6,469 nt of DNA. Origin: Deltaproteobacteria bacterium. GTDB lineage: Bacteria; Desulfobacterota; Desulfomonilia; UBA1062. The position numbers and the translations under genes are program-made. How positions within the stretch are numbered: position 1 is the first letter of the stretch; the number at the start of each line of letters is the position of its first letter. The notes below the pieces were generated by a model that saw only the letters and a program-made list of their open reading frames with translations, had not been told where the DNA came from and ran no database searches. Of the stretch, positions 1-5,636 are shown in pieces. The stretch is taken from assembly GCA_016934135.1 (NCBI GenBank), contig JAFGTK010000184.1:1-6469 (forward strand), in the 5' to 3' direction.

Positions 1-87
1 CTGGGTCATCTTGACAGAAATAAAACTGCAGTGTTGAATCTCACTGCAGAGTGGGCGCTCAGGCACCTTGATTCGAACCATATGTAA
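1..87 (+). CDS. Possible 3' end of an unidentified gene (5' truncated)
   Basis: Frame 1 is open from the first base to a TAA at 85-87, giving 28 residues that begin LGHLDRNKTAV and end HLDSNHM. The other two forward frames hit stops within the first 40 bases. The codon choice (GCA, CTC, AGG, CTT, GAT) resembles that of the genes downstream, and the peptide has an amphipathic helical look (AEWALRHLD), which fits a protein C-terminus. I do not recognise a family. The stretch is short enough that an open frame could be chance. The TAA lies 100 bases before the lipoprotein start, so the two genes need not share a transcript. Confidence 0.4.
   Translation: MGHLDRNKTAVLNLTAEWALRHLDSNHM
11..39 (+). 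promoter_or_regulatory. Weak candidate sigma-70 promoter
   Basis: A perfect TTGACA at 11-16 is followed, after 17 bases, by TTGAAT at 34-39, a 4/6 match to TATAAT. If used, it would start transcription near position 46 and give the lipoprotein gene a leader of about 140 bases. It lies inside the probable end of the upstream gene and overlaps an inverted repeat. The -10 is poor, so this may be coincidence. Confidence 0.2.
26..49. repeat. Perfect 8-bp inverted repeat, 8-base loop
   Basis: CTGCAGTG at 26-33 is mirrored exactly by CACTGCAG at 42-49 around the loop TTGAATCT. No T-run follows, so it is not a standard intrinsic terminator. It covers the candidate -10 at 34-39, so an operator role is conceivable. 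If frame 1 is coding, the repeat partly reflects two Thr-Ala codon pairs (ACT GCA). Confidence 0.45.
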
Positions 88-187
88 AGAACAGGCACTA
101 GTCATCAGGAAAGGTTCCGTATACGGGTTTTGATATGTAAATACTTCGGATTTTGGATTAATTAAACGATAACAAGGAGATACTCCC

Positions 188-439
188 ATGAAGAAATGGG
201 CAAGGAATCTTGTTTCAACAATTATCCTGGTAATGGCATTCACTGCTGCAACAGCCCTGACAGGCTGTGAAGGAAGTGAAGCCAGAAAGGCGATCGACGA
301 TACTGTAGAAGAAGTCAGCGGGGCCAAACTTGTTGAAAAGGGCGAAAACATCAAGAAAAAGATCCAGGACCTGAATGCTCAGGATATCGAGCGAATTCAA
401 AAGGATATTGAAAAGGGTGTGTACAGTGAAGAAGACTGA
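188..439 (+). CDS. Small predicted lipoprotein of unknown function
   Basis: The product has 83 residues. It starts with a positively charged n-region (K2, K3, R6) and a hydrophobic stretch at about residues 8-23, followed by a lipobox L24-T25-G26-C27. Signal peptidase II would be expected to cleave before C27, leaving a lipidated mature chain of 57 residues. The residue after the Cys is Glu, not Asp, so in an enteric-type system the protein would be sorted to the outer membrane. The mature part is rich in Lys, Glu and Asp and looks entirely helical, with no Cys pair or recognisable domain. The ATG at 188 is supported by AAGGAGA at 174-180, 7 bases upstream. The gene ends 33 bases before the SDR gene and probably shares its transcript. 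The secretion signal is clear; the function is unknown. Confidence 0.85.
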   Translation: MKKWARNLVSTIILVMAFTAATALTGCEGSEARKAIDDTVEEVSGAKLVEKGENIKKKIQDLNAQDIERIQKDIEKGVYSEED

Positions 440-472
440 TACGTATCTTATCTGAATACAGGAGTAAAGCCG

Positions 473-1264
473 ATGGATTATACAGGAAAGGTAGTATGGA
501 TAACCGGTGCATCATCGGGTATCGGGGAAGCCCTTGCCTATGAATTCAGCCGCAAAGGCGCTCAACTGGTACTTTCCGCACGGAACGAATCGAGGCTGGC
601 GGAGGTCAGGAACGCGTGTCTCAATCCCGAAGGGCACCTGGTGATACCGCTTGACCTGAATCATGCCGATTCATACAGACATGCCTGCGCAGAGGTTCTC
701 AGCCGTCTGGGCAAGGTCGATATCCTGGTAAACAACAGTGGCGTTTCGCAGAGATCGCTAGCAGCTGAGACCGGCATGGATGTCGACAGAGCGATCATGG
801 AAACCAACTTTTTTGGTACTATCGGCATTACCAAGGCTATACTTCCATCCATGATCGAAAGAAAAACAGGGCATTTTGTTGTCATCACAAGTGTTGCAGG
901 CAAGCTCGGGACCCCTCTGCGATCGACCTATAGCGCATCGAAACATGCCCTGCACGGTTTCTTCGACTCCCTCAGGGCAGAAACATGGAAACAGGGAATA
1001 CGAGTAACCATGGTCTGCCCCGGCTTTATCAGAACCAATATTTCCATTAACGCCCTTACCGGAAACGGCACACCGCAGGGAACCATGGACAATGCACAGG
1101 CATGCGGAATGCCGGCATTCATATGTGCAGAGAAGATTGTCAGAGCAGTGGAAAAAAACAAGGCAGAGGTCTATATAGGCGGAAAAGAAGTCCTGGGCAT
1201 CTACATCAAGAGGTTCTTGCCGGGTTTATTCAATATAATCATTAAAAGGGCCAAGGTCACCTGA
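473..1264 (+). CDS. Classical SDR family NAD(P)-dependent oxidoreductase
   Basis: This is a single-domain Rossmann-fold protein of 263 residues, the usual length for a classical short-chain dehydrogenase/reductase. It has the cofactor motif TGASSGIG (11-18), NNSG (87-90, in place of the commoner NNAG), and the full catalytic tetrad N112, S140, Y153, K157 in the YSASK context (153-157). Ser-Ala-Arg at 35-37 after the second beta strand has a basic residue where NAD-specific enzymes have Asp nearby, which suggests NADP(H). The C-terminal tail (about 235-263, KRFLPGLFNIIIKRAKVT region) is hydrophobic and basic. It resembles the DHRS7-like bacterial SDRs and could touch the membrane. The start ATG has AGGAG at 460-464, 8 bases upstream. 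The fold and reaction class are secure; the substrate (an alcohol or ketone) is unknown. The lipoprotein neighbour does not clarify it. Confidence 0.95.
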   Translation: MDYTGKVVWITGASSGIGEALAYEFSRKGAQLVLSARNESRLAEVRNACLNPEGHLVIPLDLNHADSYRHACAEVLSRLGKVDILVNNSGVSQRSLAAETGMDVDRAIMETNFFGTIGITKAILPSMIERKTGHFVVITSVAGKLGTPLRSTYSASKHALHGFFDSLRAETWKQGIRVTMVCPGFIRTNISINALTGNGTPQGTMDNAQACGMPAFICAEKIVRAVEKNKAEVYIGGKEVLGIYIKRFLPGLFNIIIKRAKVT

Positions 1265-1544
1265 GAAAAGAATCCAAGATAAGCAGTGGCGGAGATCTGG
1301 TTTATAGGTTCTGAACAGAAAGGCATCCTTGGTTCAACATGCATCCTTCCCGGCGCAATTGATACGCAGCAGTACAAACGAAATCGATTTTAACATTTAT
1401 ATATTCGGACACATAATCCGATAAAAAAAAGAGTGTTGCTGTGCATGCCCTTACATCAAGAGAATTTGTATCGTGCACATTTGTCTTCTCGGGGACATAC
1501 TTGATATGGGCAGTATTTAAAGATGATAGAAACAGGATGATAAT
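1265..1544. other. 280-base AT-rich intergenic region without a gene
   Basis: No plausible coding frame, tRNA or hairpin-plus-T-run terminator is seen on either strand between the SDR stop and the HDOD start. The region contains an 8-bp direct repeat (1323-1330, 1341-1348), a 10-bp palindrome AAATCGATTT (1381-1390), a TCGGA/TCCGA inverted repeat (1405-1409, 1417-1421) followed by eight A residues (1423-1430), and TGTGCA/TGCACA (1440-1445, 1474-1479). A promoter for the HDOD-kinase pair is expected here, but I could not find a good -35/-10 or sigma-54 match. It therefore may rely on another sigma factor or an activator. Confidence 0.6.
1323..1348. repeat. 8-bp direct repeat, 18-base period
   Basis: GCATCCTT occurs at 1323-1330 and again at 1341-1348 in the gap between the SDR and HDOD genes. 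Two copies in the same orientation at a fixed spacing could be paired protein-binding half-sites. They lie about 200 bases upstream of the HDOD start. Repeats this short also arise by chance. Confidence 0.3.
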
Positions 1545-1547
1545 TTG
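1534..1547 (+). promoter_or_regulatory. Ribosome binding site setting a TTG start
   Basis: AGGA at 1534-1537 sits 7 bases before TTG at 1545-1547. The same frame has a TAG stop at 1527-1529 and no ATG or GTG between that stop and the TTG. The ATG at 1537 is in another frame and meets TGA after three codons. The TTG is therefore the only reasonable start for the HDOD gene. Confidence 0.75.
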
Positions 1548-2411
1548 AGTATAAGAGAAAAGGTAGTTGATCTTATCCGGAATAAATCAACCTCATTGCC
1601 TACACTGCCGGTGGTGATCAACAATATCATCACAACAGCCAAGAGCGATAAAACAACGGCAGCTGATCTGGCAGGTTTTATATCGAATGACCAGGCATTG
1701 TCCGCACGTATTCTGAAGATTGCAAACTCCGCGTATTACGGGCAGCCCAGGGAGATTGATTCCATCACCAGGGCCATCATCGTGATTGGGTTCAAGGAGA
1801 TCATCTCCATTGCCCTTGGTTCAGAGGTATTCAGAACCTTTTCCAGAAAAAGTTCCCGCAACTTAATAGATATGAACGAACTTTGGAAACATTCGATCGC
1901 AGTCGGTTTTGCATCCAGGTATCTTGAAAAAATGACCAGAATGTTATTTACAGAATCTGCCATGCTCTCCGGCCTGCTCCATGATGTCGGCAAGATAATC
2001 TTTACCCTGTATTTCCCGGATGAATATGAAGCCGTATTGAAGGAACAACGCAGTACAGAGAGTGTACCGCTCGATGTCATGGAAAGAGAGATGCTGGGAA
2101 TCGATCATTCGGAAATGGCATATCTGCTTATGAAACACTGGAATTTCCCAGAGAGCATCAACCGTCCCATTTGTTTCCACCATAACCTTGGCGAATGCCC
2201 CTTTGAATACCTGAATATGGCCACAATGGTAAACGTTGCAGATTATATTAGTCACTGCTGCGAAATAGGCATCAGCGGCAATCATAGAAGAGAGATGCCG
2301 GAAGAGGCAATAACCGGGCTTGGACTCTCAGCAGACAGTATAGACAGAATCATAGAACAACTTATGGCGGACCGGCCCCGGGTGGATGGTTTTCTGGAGG
2401 CCATGGCATAG
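1545..2411 (+). CDS. HDOD domain signalling protein
   Basis: The 288-residue cytoplasmic protein is almost wholly an HDOD domain (about residues 10-215), with a short helical tail. Typical HDOD sequence is seen in the N-terminal half (LPTLPVV at 18-24, ISNDQALSARILKIANSAYYG at about 46-66) and in GLLHDVGK (143-150). Histidines and acids in the positions used for metal binding by HD-superfamily phosphohydrolases are present: H116, H146-D147, H188, H212-H213 and D233. The GYP loop of cyclic-di-GMP phosphodiesterases is absent. HDOD proteins are known as signalling outputs affecting motility, development or stress responses, and catalysis is usually unproven. The protein has no receiver or GGDEF domain of its own. 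Its stop is 6 bases before the hybrid kinase start, so the two are presumably co-transcribed and functionally linked. It starts with TTG, which may limit its level. Confidence 0.93.
   Translation: MSIREKVVDLIRNKSTSLPTLPVVINNIITTAKSDKTTAADLAGFISNDQALSARILKIANSAYYGQPREIDSITRAIIVIGFKEIISIALGSEVFRTFSRKSSRNLIDMNELWKHSIAVGFASRYLEKMTRMLFTESAMLSGLLHDVGKIIFTLYFPDEYEAVLKEQRSTESVPLDVMEREMLGIDHSEMAYLLMKHWNFPESINRPICFHHNLGECPFEYLNMATMVNVADYISHCCEIGISGNHRREMPEEAITGLGLSADSIDRIIEQLMADRPRVDGFLEAMA
2000..2019 (+). repeat. 20-bp exact direct repeat, copy 1 (inside HDOD gene)
   Basis: This stretch is identical base for base to 4121-4140 in the histidine kinase gene. Both copies are read in the same frame and encode Phe-Thr-Leu-Tyr-Phe-Pro (HDOD residues 153-158). 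The identity ends abruptly on both sides. Confidence 0.85.
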
Positions 2412-2417
2412 TTCATT

Positions 2418-4565
2418 ATGGAAGATCAGGATAAAAACAGCATGCTTATGGAACTCCTGGATGAAGAAGACAACCATCTTCTTCTGGATAATATCAGGAC
2501 CGTCTACAACAAGTTCCAGGATAAACTAACCCAGCTTTCCATTCTGCGGGAACTGGGCAATATCCTGCACCATATAAACGACTTCCAAGGGGTATGCCGC
2601 ACCATCATGGACATTATAATCGCCAATACTGTTGCGAGAAACTGCTCCATCATGCTCATGGATTTTGAACAGAACAGACTGTTTCTGGTTGCCGCGACAA
2701 ACCCTGACGGCGAAAGCTATATTATTGAACCCAGCAGGATCTTCTCTAAACAGGGGCTCAAATATACTTTTTATTACGGTGAAGGAGCTGCAGGTGAGGC
2801 ACTGCTGACAAAACAGCCGGTTCTTATCGATGATGTGAGCCTCTCCGGGATCTTTCATGCGCAGAATGAAACCGGGGTTGCCATCGGCACCCTGCTCTCG
2901 GTACCCATGATCATAGAAAACGCAGCCTGCGGTGTCTTCACCCTGAGCCATCCCGATAAAAACATCTTCAAAAAAAACGATGTCAACCTTTTTACGATCG
3001 TATCAAACACCGTGGCTCTGGCGCTGAACAGCGCTCTGAGCTATGAAACCCTTAAATATTCAGAAGAGAAATACCGCGCACTTACAGAATATTCAAATGA
3101 CGGGATCACGATAATCCAGGACGGCATGCACAGGTATGCAAACCAGAGCTATAAATCCATGACCGGATATACATTCCGGGAACTCAAGGAGATACAGCTG
3201 GATAAACTGATCACACAAACAGGCAACCATGCTGACGGACCCATAAAGATGAACCCTCTTCACAGTGATATTCCCGGAACCTATGAAGCAATCCTTACAA
3301 ACAAAAACGGCCACGAACTGGATGTAGAGATATCCCATGCATCGTTCCTGTACATGGGTCGTCATGCAAAGATACTCTCGGTACGGGATCTGAGAGAGCG
3401 CAAGGAGCTCGAATTCAAGCTCCAGCAGGCACAGAAGATGGAAGCGCTGGGAGTGATTGCAGGCGGAGTTGCACATGATCTGAACAATATCCTTTCAGGC
3501 ATCACGAGCTATCCGGATCTCCTGCTCATGGATCTTCCAGCGGACTCTCATCTGAGAAAGCCTATCTCGACCATCAGAAAATCAGGAGAAAAGGCTATCG
3601 CCACTGTACAGGACCTGCTTACCCTCACACGAAGAGGGGCCTCTGTCATGGAGATCGTAAACCTGAACAGTCTTGTACAGGAATATCTGGAAAGTCCTGA
3701 ACACAAGAAGATCAAGACTCACCATGAGAACATCTCGGTCACAACAAGATTCGAGGCAGAGGAACTCAATATCAAGGGTTCTCCCTATCACCTGAACAAG
3801 ACCATCATGAACCTTGTACTCAATGCCGCAGAGGCCATGGATCAGGGAGGCTCAATATCCATTGTCACGGAGAACCGCTATATGGACAAGCCCCTCCAGG
3901 GGTATGAACTCATTGAAGAAGGAGATTTTGTAACCCTTTCCATCTCAGACACAGGCTCCGGAATAACCCGCGAGGAAATGGAAAAACTATTCGAGCCCTT
4001 CTATACCAAGAAAAAGTTCGGCAGAAGCGGAACCGGCCTGGGCCTGCCCGTGGTATGGGGAACGGTCAAGGATCACAAAGGGTTCATCGATGTCCAGAGC
4101 ACTGAAGGGAAAGGAACGACCTTTACCCTGTATTTCCCGGTTACCAGAGAGGAGCTTTCTCCGCAATACAGATTGCTGCCTGTTGATGAATACAGAGGCA
4201 ACGGGGAGAAAATCCTGGTGGTGGATGATGTGATGGAACAGAGGGATATCGCTACGATGATGCTGCAGAAACTGGGGTACAGCGTAACAGCGGTCTCCAG
4301 CGGTGAAGAGGCAGTGGAATATGTAGCCGAGCATGAAGTGGACCTGCTGATCCTCGATATGATCATGGACCCGGGCATTGACGGCCTTGAGACATACCGC
4401 AGGGTCCTCAAGATCCGTCCCGGCCAGAAGGCAGTCATCACCAGCGGCTTTTCCGAGACGCAGCGCGTAAAAAAAGCACAGGACCTGGGTGCAAAAGCAT
4501 ATATCAAAAAACCCTATTTCCTCGAAAAGATCGGCATTACCGTAAAGACCGCCCTGAACGATTAA
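2418..4565 (+). CDS. Hybrid sensor histidine kinase, GAF-PAS-HisKA-HATPase-REC
   Basis: The 715-residue soluble protein has no membrane segment or signal peptide, so it should sense a cytoplasmic signal. Domains in order are: a helical N-terminus (1-35), GAF (about 36-207, with GEGAAGEAL at 121-129 and VLIDDV at 135-140), PAS (about 215-328), HisKA with H-box AHDLNN (352-357, phospho-acceptor H353), and HATPase. The HATPase has an N-box at N465/N469, G1 DTGSG (511-515), F-box FEPFY (525-529) and G2 GTGLGL (538-543). A C-terminal receiver (about 597-715) has D603/D604, phospho-acceptor D647, T675/S676 and K698. All key residues are intact, so autophosphorylation and intramolecular H353-to-D647 transfer are expected. 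There is no output domain and no neighbouring response regulator, so the further target is unknown. The HDOD gene 6 bases upstream is the obvious candidate partner. GGAGG at 2396-2400 is 17 bases from the ATG, rather far, so translational coupling to the HDOD gene is likely. Confidence 0.95.
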   Translation: MEDQDKNSMLMELLDEEDNHLLLDNIRTVYNKFQDKLTQLSILRELGNILHHINDFQGVCRTIMDIIIANTVARNCSIMLMDFEQNRLFLVAATNPDGESYIIEPSRIFSKQGLKYTFYYGEGAAGEALLTKQPVLIDDVSLSGIFHAQNETGVAIGTLLSVPMIIENAACGVFTLSHPDKNIFKKNDVNLFTIVSNTVALALNSALSYETLKYSEEKYRALTEYSNDGITIIQDGMHRYANQSYKSMTGYTFRELKEIQLDKLITQTGNHADGPIKMNPLHSDIPGTYEAILTNKNGHELDVEISHASFLYMGRHAKILSVRDLRERKELEFKLQQAQKMEALGVIAGGVAHDLNNILSGITSYPDLLLMDLPADSHLRKPISTIRKSGEKAIATVQDLLTLTRRGASVMEIVNLNSLVQEYLESPEHKKIKTHHENISVTTRFEAEELNIKGSPYHLNKTIMNLVLNAAEAMDQGGSISIVTENRYMDKPLQGYELIEEGDFVTLSISDTGSGITREEMEKLFEPFYTKKKFGRSGTGLGLPVVWGTVKDHKGFIDVQSTEGKGTTFTLYFPVTREELSPQYRLLPVDEYRGNGEKILVVDDVMEQRDIATMMLQKLGYSVTAVSSGEEAVEYVAEHEVDLLILDMIMDPGIDGLETYRRVLKIRPGQKAVITSGFSETQRVKKAQDLGAKAYIKKPYFLEKIGITVKTALND
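4121..4140 (+). repeat. 20-bp exact direct repeat, copy 2 (inside kinase gene)
   Basis: This is the second copy of the sequence at 2000-2019. It encodes residues 569-574 of the kinase, the last beta strand of the ATPase domain, where a T-F-T-L-Y-F-P run is normal for the family. Its sense here is therefore ordinary; the copy in the HDOD gene is the less expected one. Confidence 0.85.
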
Positions 4566-4601
4566 ACGGGTTTTTACGTTTGAAACATCGCCAAACAGGG
4601 C

Positions 4602-4630
4602 TGGACCTGAACAGCATCAGCATGTATAAC
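4602..4630 (+). promoter_or_regulatory. Candidate sigma-70 promoter for the dehydrogenase operon
   Basis: TGGACC (4602-4607, 4/6 to TTGACA) and TATAAC (4625-4630, 5/6 to TATAAT) are 17 bases apart in the 111-base gap after the kinase gene. A second TATAAC follows at once (4631-4636). Transcription would begin around 4637, giving a leader of about 40 bases before the ATG at 4677. The position and spacing are good and the -35 is weak. Confidence 0.35.
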
Positions 4631-4660
4631 TATAACTGTTTACCTGTTGTATTCATATGC

Positions 4661-4679
4661 AAGGAGGAGGGTTGTTATG
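4661..4679 (+). promoter_or_regulatory. Strong ribosome binding site fixing the dehydrogenase start
   Basis: AAGGAGGAGG at 4661-4670 lies 6 bases before ATG 4677-4679. An in-frame TTG at 4647 would add ten residues (MYSYARRRVV) encoded by the Shine-Dalgarno region itself. That extension is very unlikely, because the Rossmann motif expected near the N-terminus begins at residue 10 from the ATG. Confidence 0.85.
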
Positions 4680-5597
4680 GCTATACCAGACATCCTGATC
4701 ATCGGGGCAGGTGCGGTAGGTTCATTCAGTGCCGCGGTAATGGCCCGCAAACAGCTGGGCACGATTTACCTTTACGACATCAAAGAAGATCTCTCCATAG
4801 GAAGGGCACTGGATATCAATCAGGCCTCGCCCTATCTGTATACAGATACAAGGGTGATCGGCTGCAACAGCTTTGAAGAGGTACCGGGCGCTGATGTCGT
4901 TGTCATAACGGCAGGACATGCAAGGCATGCTGGAATGACCAGGCTCGATCTCCTGAACAAAAATATCGCAGTTGCCGATGGACTCGGCAATACGATCATG
5001 GCAAGATTTCCCCGGGCAAAGGTCCTGATTGTGACAAATCCCGTGGATGTCCTTGCCTGGTTCCTGAAAAACAGGTGGCCGGACATGAATGTCTTCGGAC
5101 TGGGCTGTTCTCTGGATACCATGCGATTCAGATACTTCATCGCCGAAGAAGTCGGGGGATCGGTGGACTGCGCCAGGGGCATGGTGATCGGAACCCATAA
5201 CGATGACATGATCCCCCTTGTCAACCACGCAACCGTGGGAGGGGTGCCGATGAGGCACCTTCTCAGCGAAGATGCCATAGAAAAGATCGTCAGCAGGACC
5301 CGCAGCGCAGGCACAACCATCACACAGAAGCTCAAGGAGCACAGCGGATACTATGCGGCAGCGCATGTGGTCACCCAGATAGTTGAATCCATCGTATTCA
5401 ACCGCCTCGGCACATTCCCCCTGAGCGTTTACTGCAGGGGTGAATACGGATACGATAACATCTGTCTCGCCCTGCCCTCGGTGGTCGGCAGCGATGGTAT
5501 CAAAAGGGTCCTGGAGATCGATCTCGACGACAGGGAGCACATCGCACTGAATGTGTGCGCTTCTGCAATGACTGAAATAACACGTTCCATTCAATGA
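4677..5597 (+). CDS. Lactate/malate dehydrogenase family protein (MDH-like)
   Basis: The 306-residue product is the usual length for an LDH-like malate dehydrogenase, a cytoplasmic NAD-dependent 2-hydroxyacid dehydrogenase. The Rossmann motif GAGAVG is at 10-15, and D34 at the end of the second strand favours NAD over NADP. The substrate-loop arginines are at R83 and R89 (HARHAGMTR, 81-89); an Arg at the first of these positions is the malate-type signature, where lactate enzymes have Gln. TNPVD is at 120-124, LDTMRF (146-151) supplies D147 and R150, and the catalytic His is H174 in GTHNDDM (172-178). SVYCRGEYGYD, with the family-typical GEYG, lies near residues 253-263. Two loops are odd: HARHAGM where RKPGM is usual, and GTHNDDM where GxHGDxM is usual. 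Oxaloacetate/malate interconversion is the default assignment, but another 2-oxoacid is possible. The OYE-like gene follows 39 bases downstream and is probably co-transcribed. I withhold the symbol mdh because of the loop changes. Confidence 0.88.
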   Translation: MAIPDILIIGAGAVGSFSAAVMARKQLGTIYLYDIKEDLSIGRALDINQASPYLYTDTRVIGCNSFEEVPGADVVVITAGHARHAGMTRLDLLNKNIAVADGLGNTIMARFPRAKVLIVTNPVDVLAWFLKNRWPDMNVFGLGCSLDTMRFRYFIAEEVGGSVDCARGMVIGTHNDDMIPLVNHATVGGVPMRHLLSEDAIEKIVSRTRSAGTTITQKLKEHSGYYAAAHVVTQIVESIVFNRLGTFPLSVYCRGEYGYDNICLALPSVVGSDGIKRVLEIDLDDREHIALNVCASAMTEITRSIQ

Positions 5598-5604
5598 TAT
5601 ATGG

Positions 5605-5623
5605 GAAGATTATCTTCTAGATA
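5605..5623. repeat. Overlapping short inverted repeats before the OYE-like gene
   Basis: GAAGAT (5605-5610) and ATCTTC (5612-5617) form a 13-base palindrome around one T. TATCT (5611-5615) and AGATA (5619-5623) form an overlapping 5-bp hairpin that ends directly before the Shine-Dalgarno AAGGAGA (5624-5630). The two foldings exclude each other. They could modulate translation of the downstream gene, but the stems are short and AT-rich and may mean nothing. Confidence 0.3.
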
Positions 5624-5636
5624 AAGGAGACCATAC

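Noticed and set aside
117..126. 10-bp palindrome CCGTATACGG upstream of the lipoprotein gene
   Set aside because: A single short palindrome with no adjoining promoter elements. It does not extend further and is not repeated elsewhere in the window.
1405..1430. TCGGA/TCCGA hairpin plus A8 as a terminator
   Set aside because: On the plus strand the run is A, not T. On the minus strand the T-run comes before the hairpin. The order is wrong for both directions, and no convergent gene needs it.
1501..1529. TTGATA at 1501-1506 as a -35 for the HDOD gene
   Set aside because: At 16-18 bases downstream there is only ATGATA, TGATAG or GATAGA, none an acceptable -10, and the start would fall almost on the ribosome binding site.
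4564..4581. AAACG/CGTTT inverted repeat with a T5 run just after the kinase stop, as a terminator
   Set aside because: The stem is only 5 bp and AT-rich, and the T-run is in the loop and not after the stem. It is not a credible intrinsic terminator.
4580..4876. 98-codon plus-strand frame overlapping the start of the MDH-like gene
   Set aside because: It begins with a TTG lacking a ribosome binding site and reads the dehydrogenase sequence out of frame, giving an Arg- and His-rich nonsense peptide.
4722..5594. 290-codon open frame on the minus strand opposite the MDH-like gene
   Set aside because: It lies entirely antisense to a gene with clear family motifs. Its translation is rich in His and Cys with no recognisable domain, as expected for a shadow frame.
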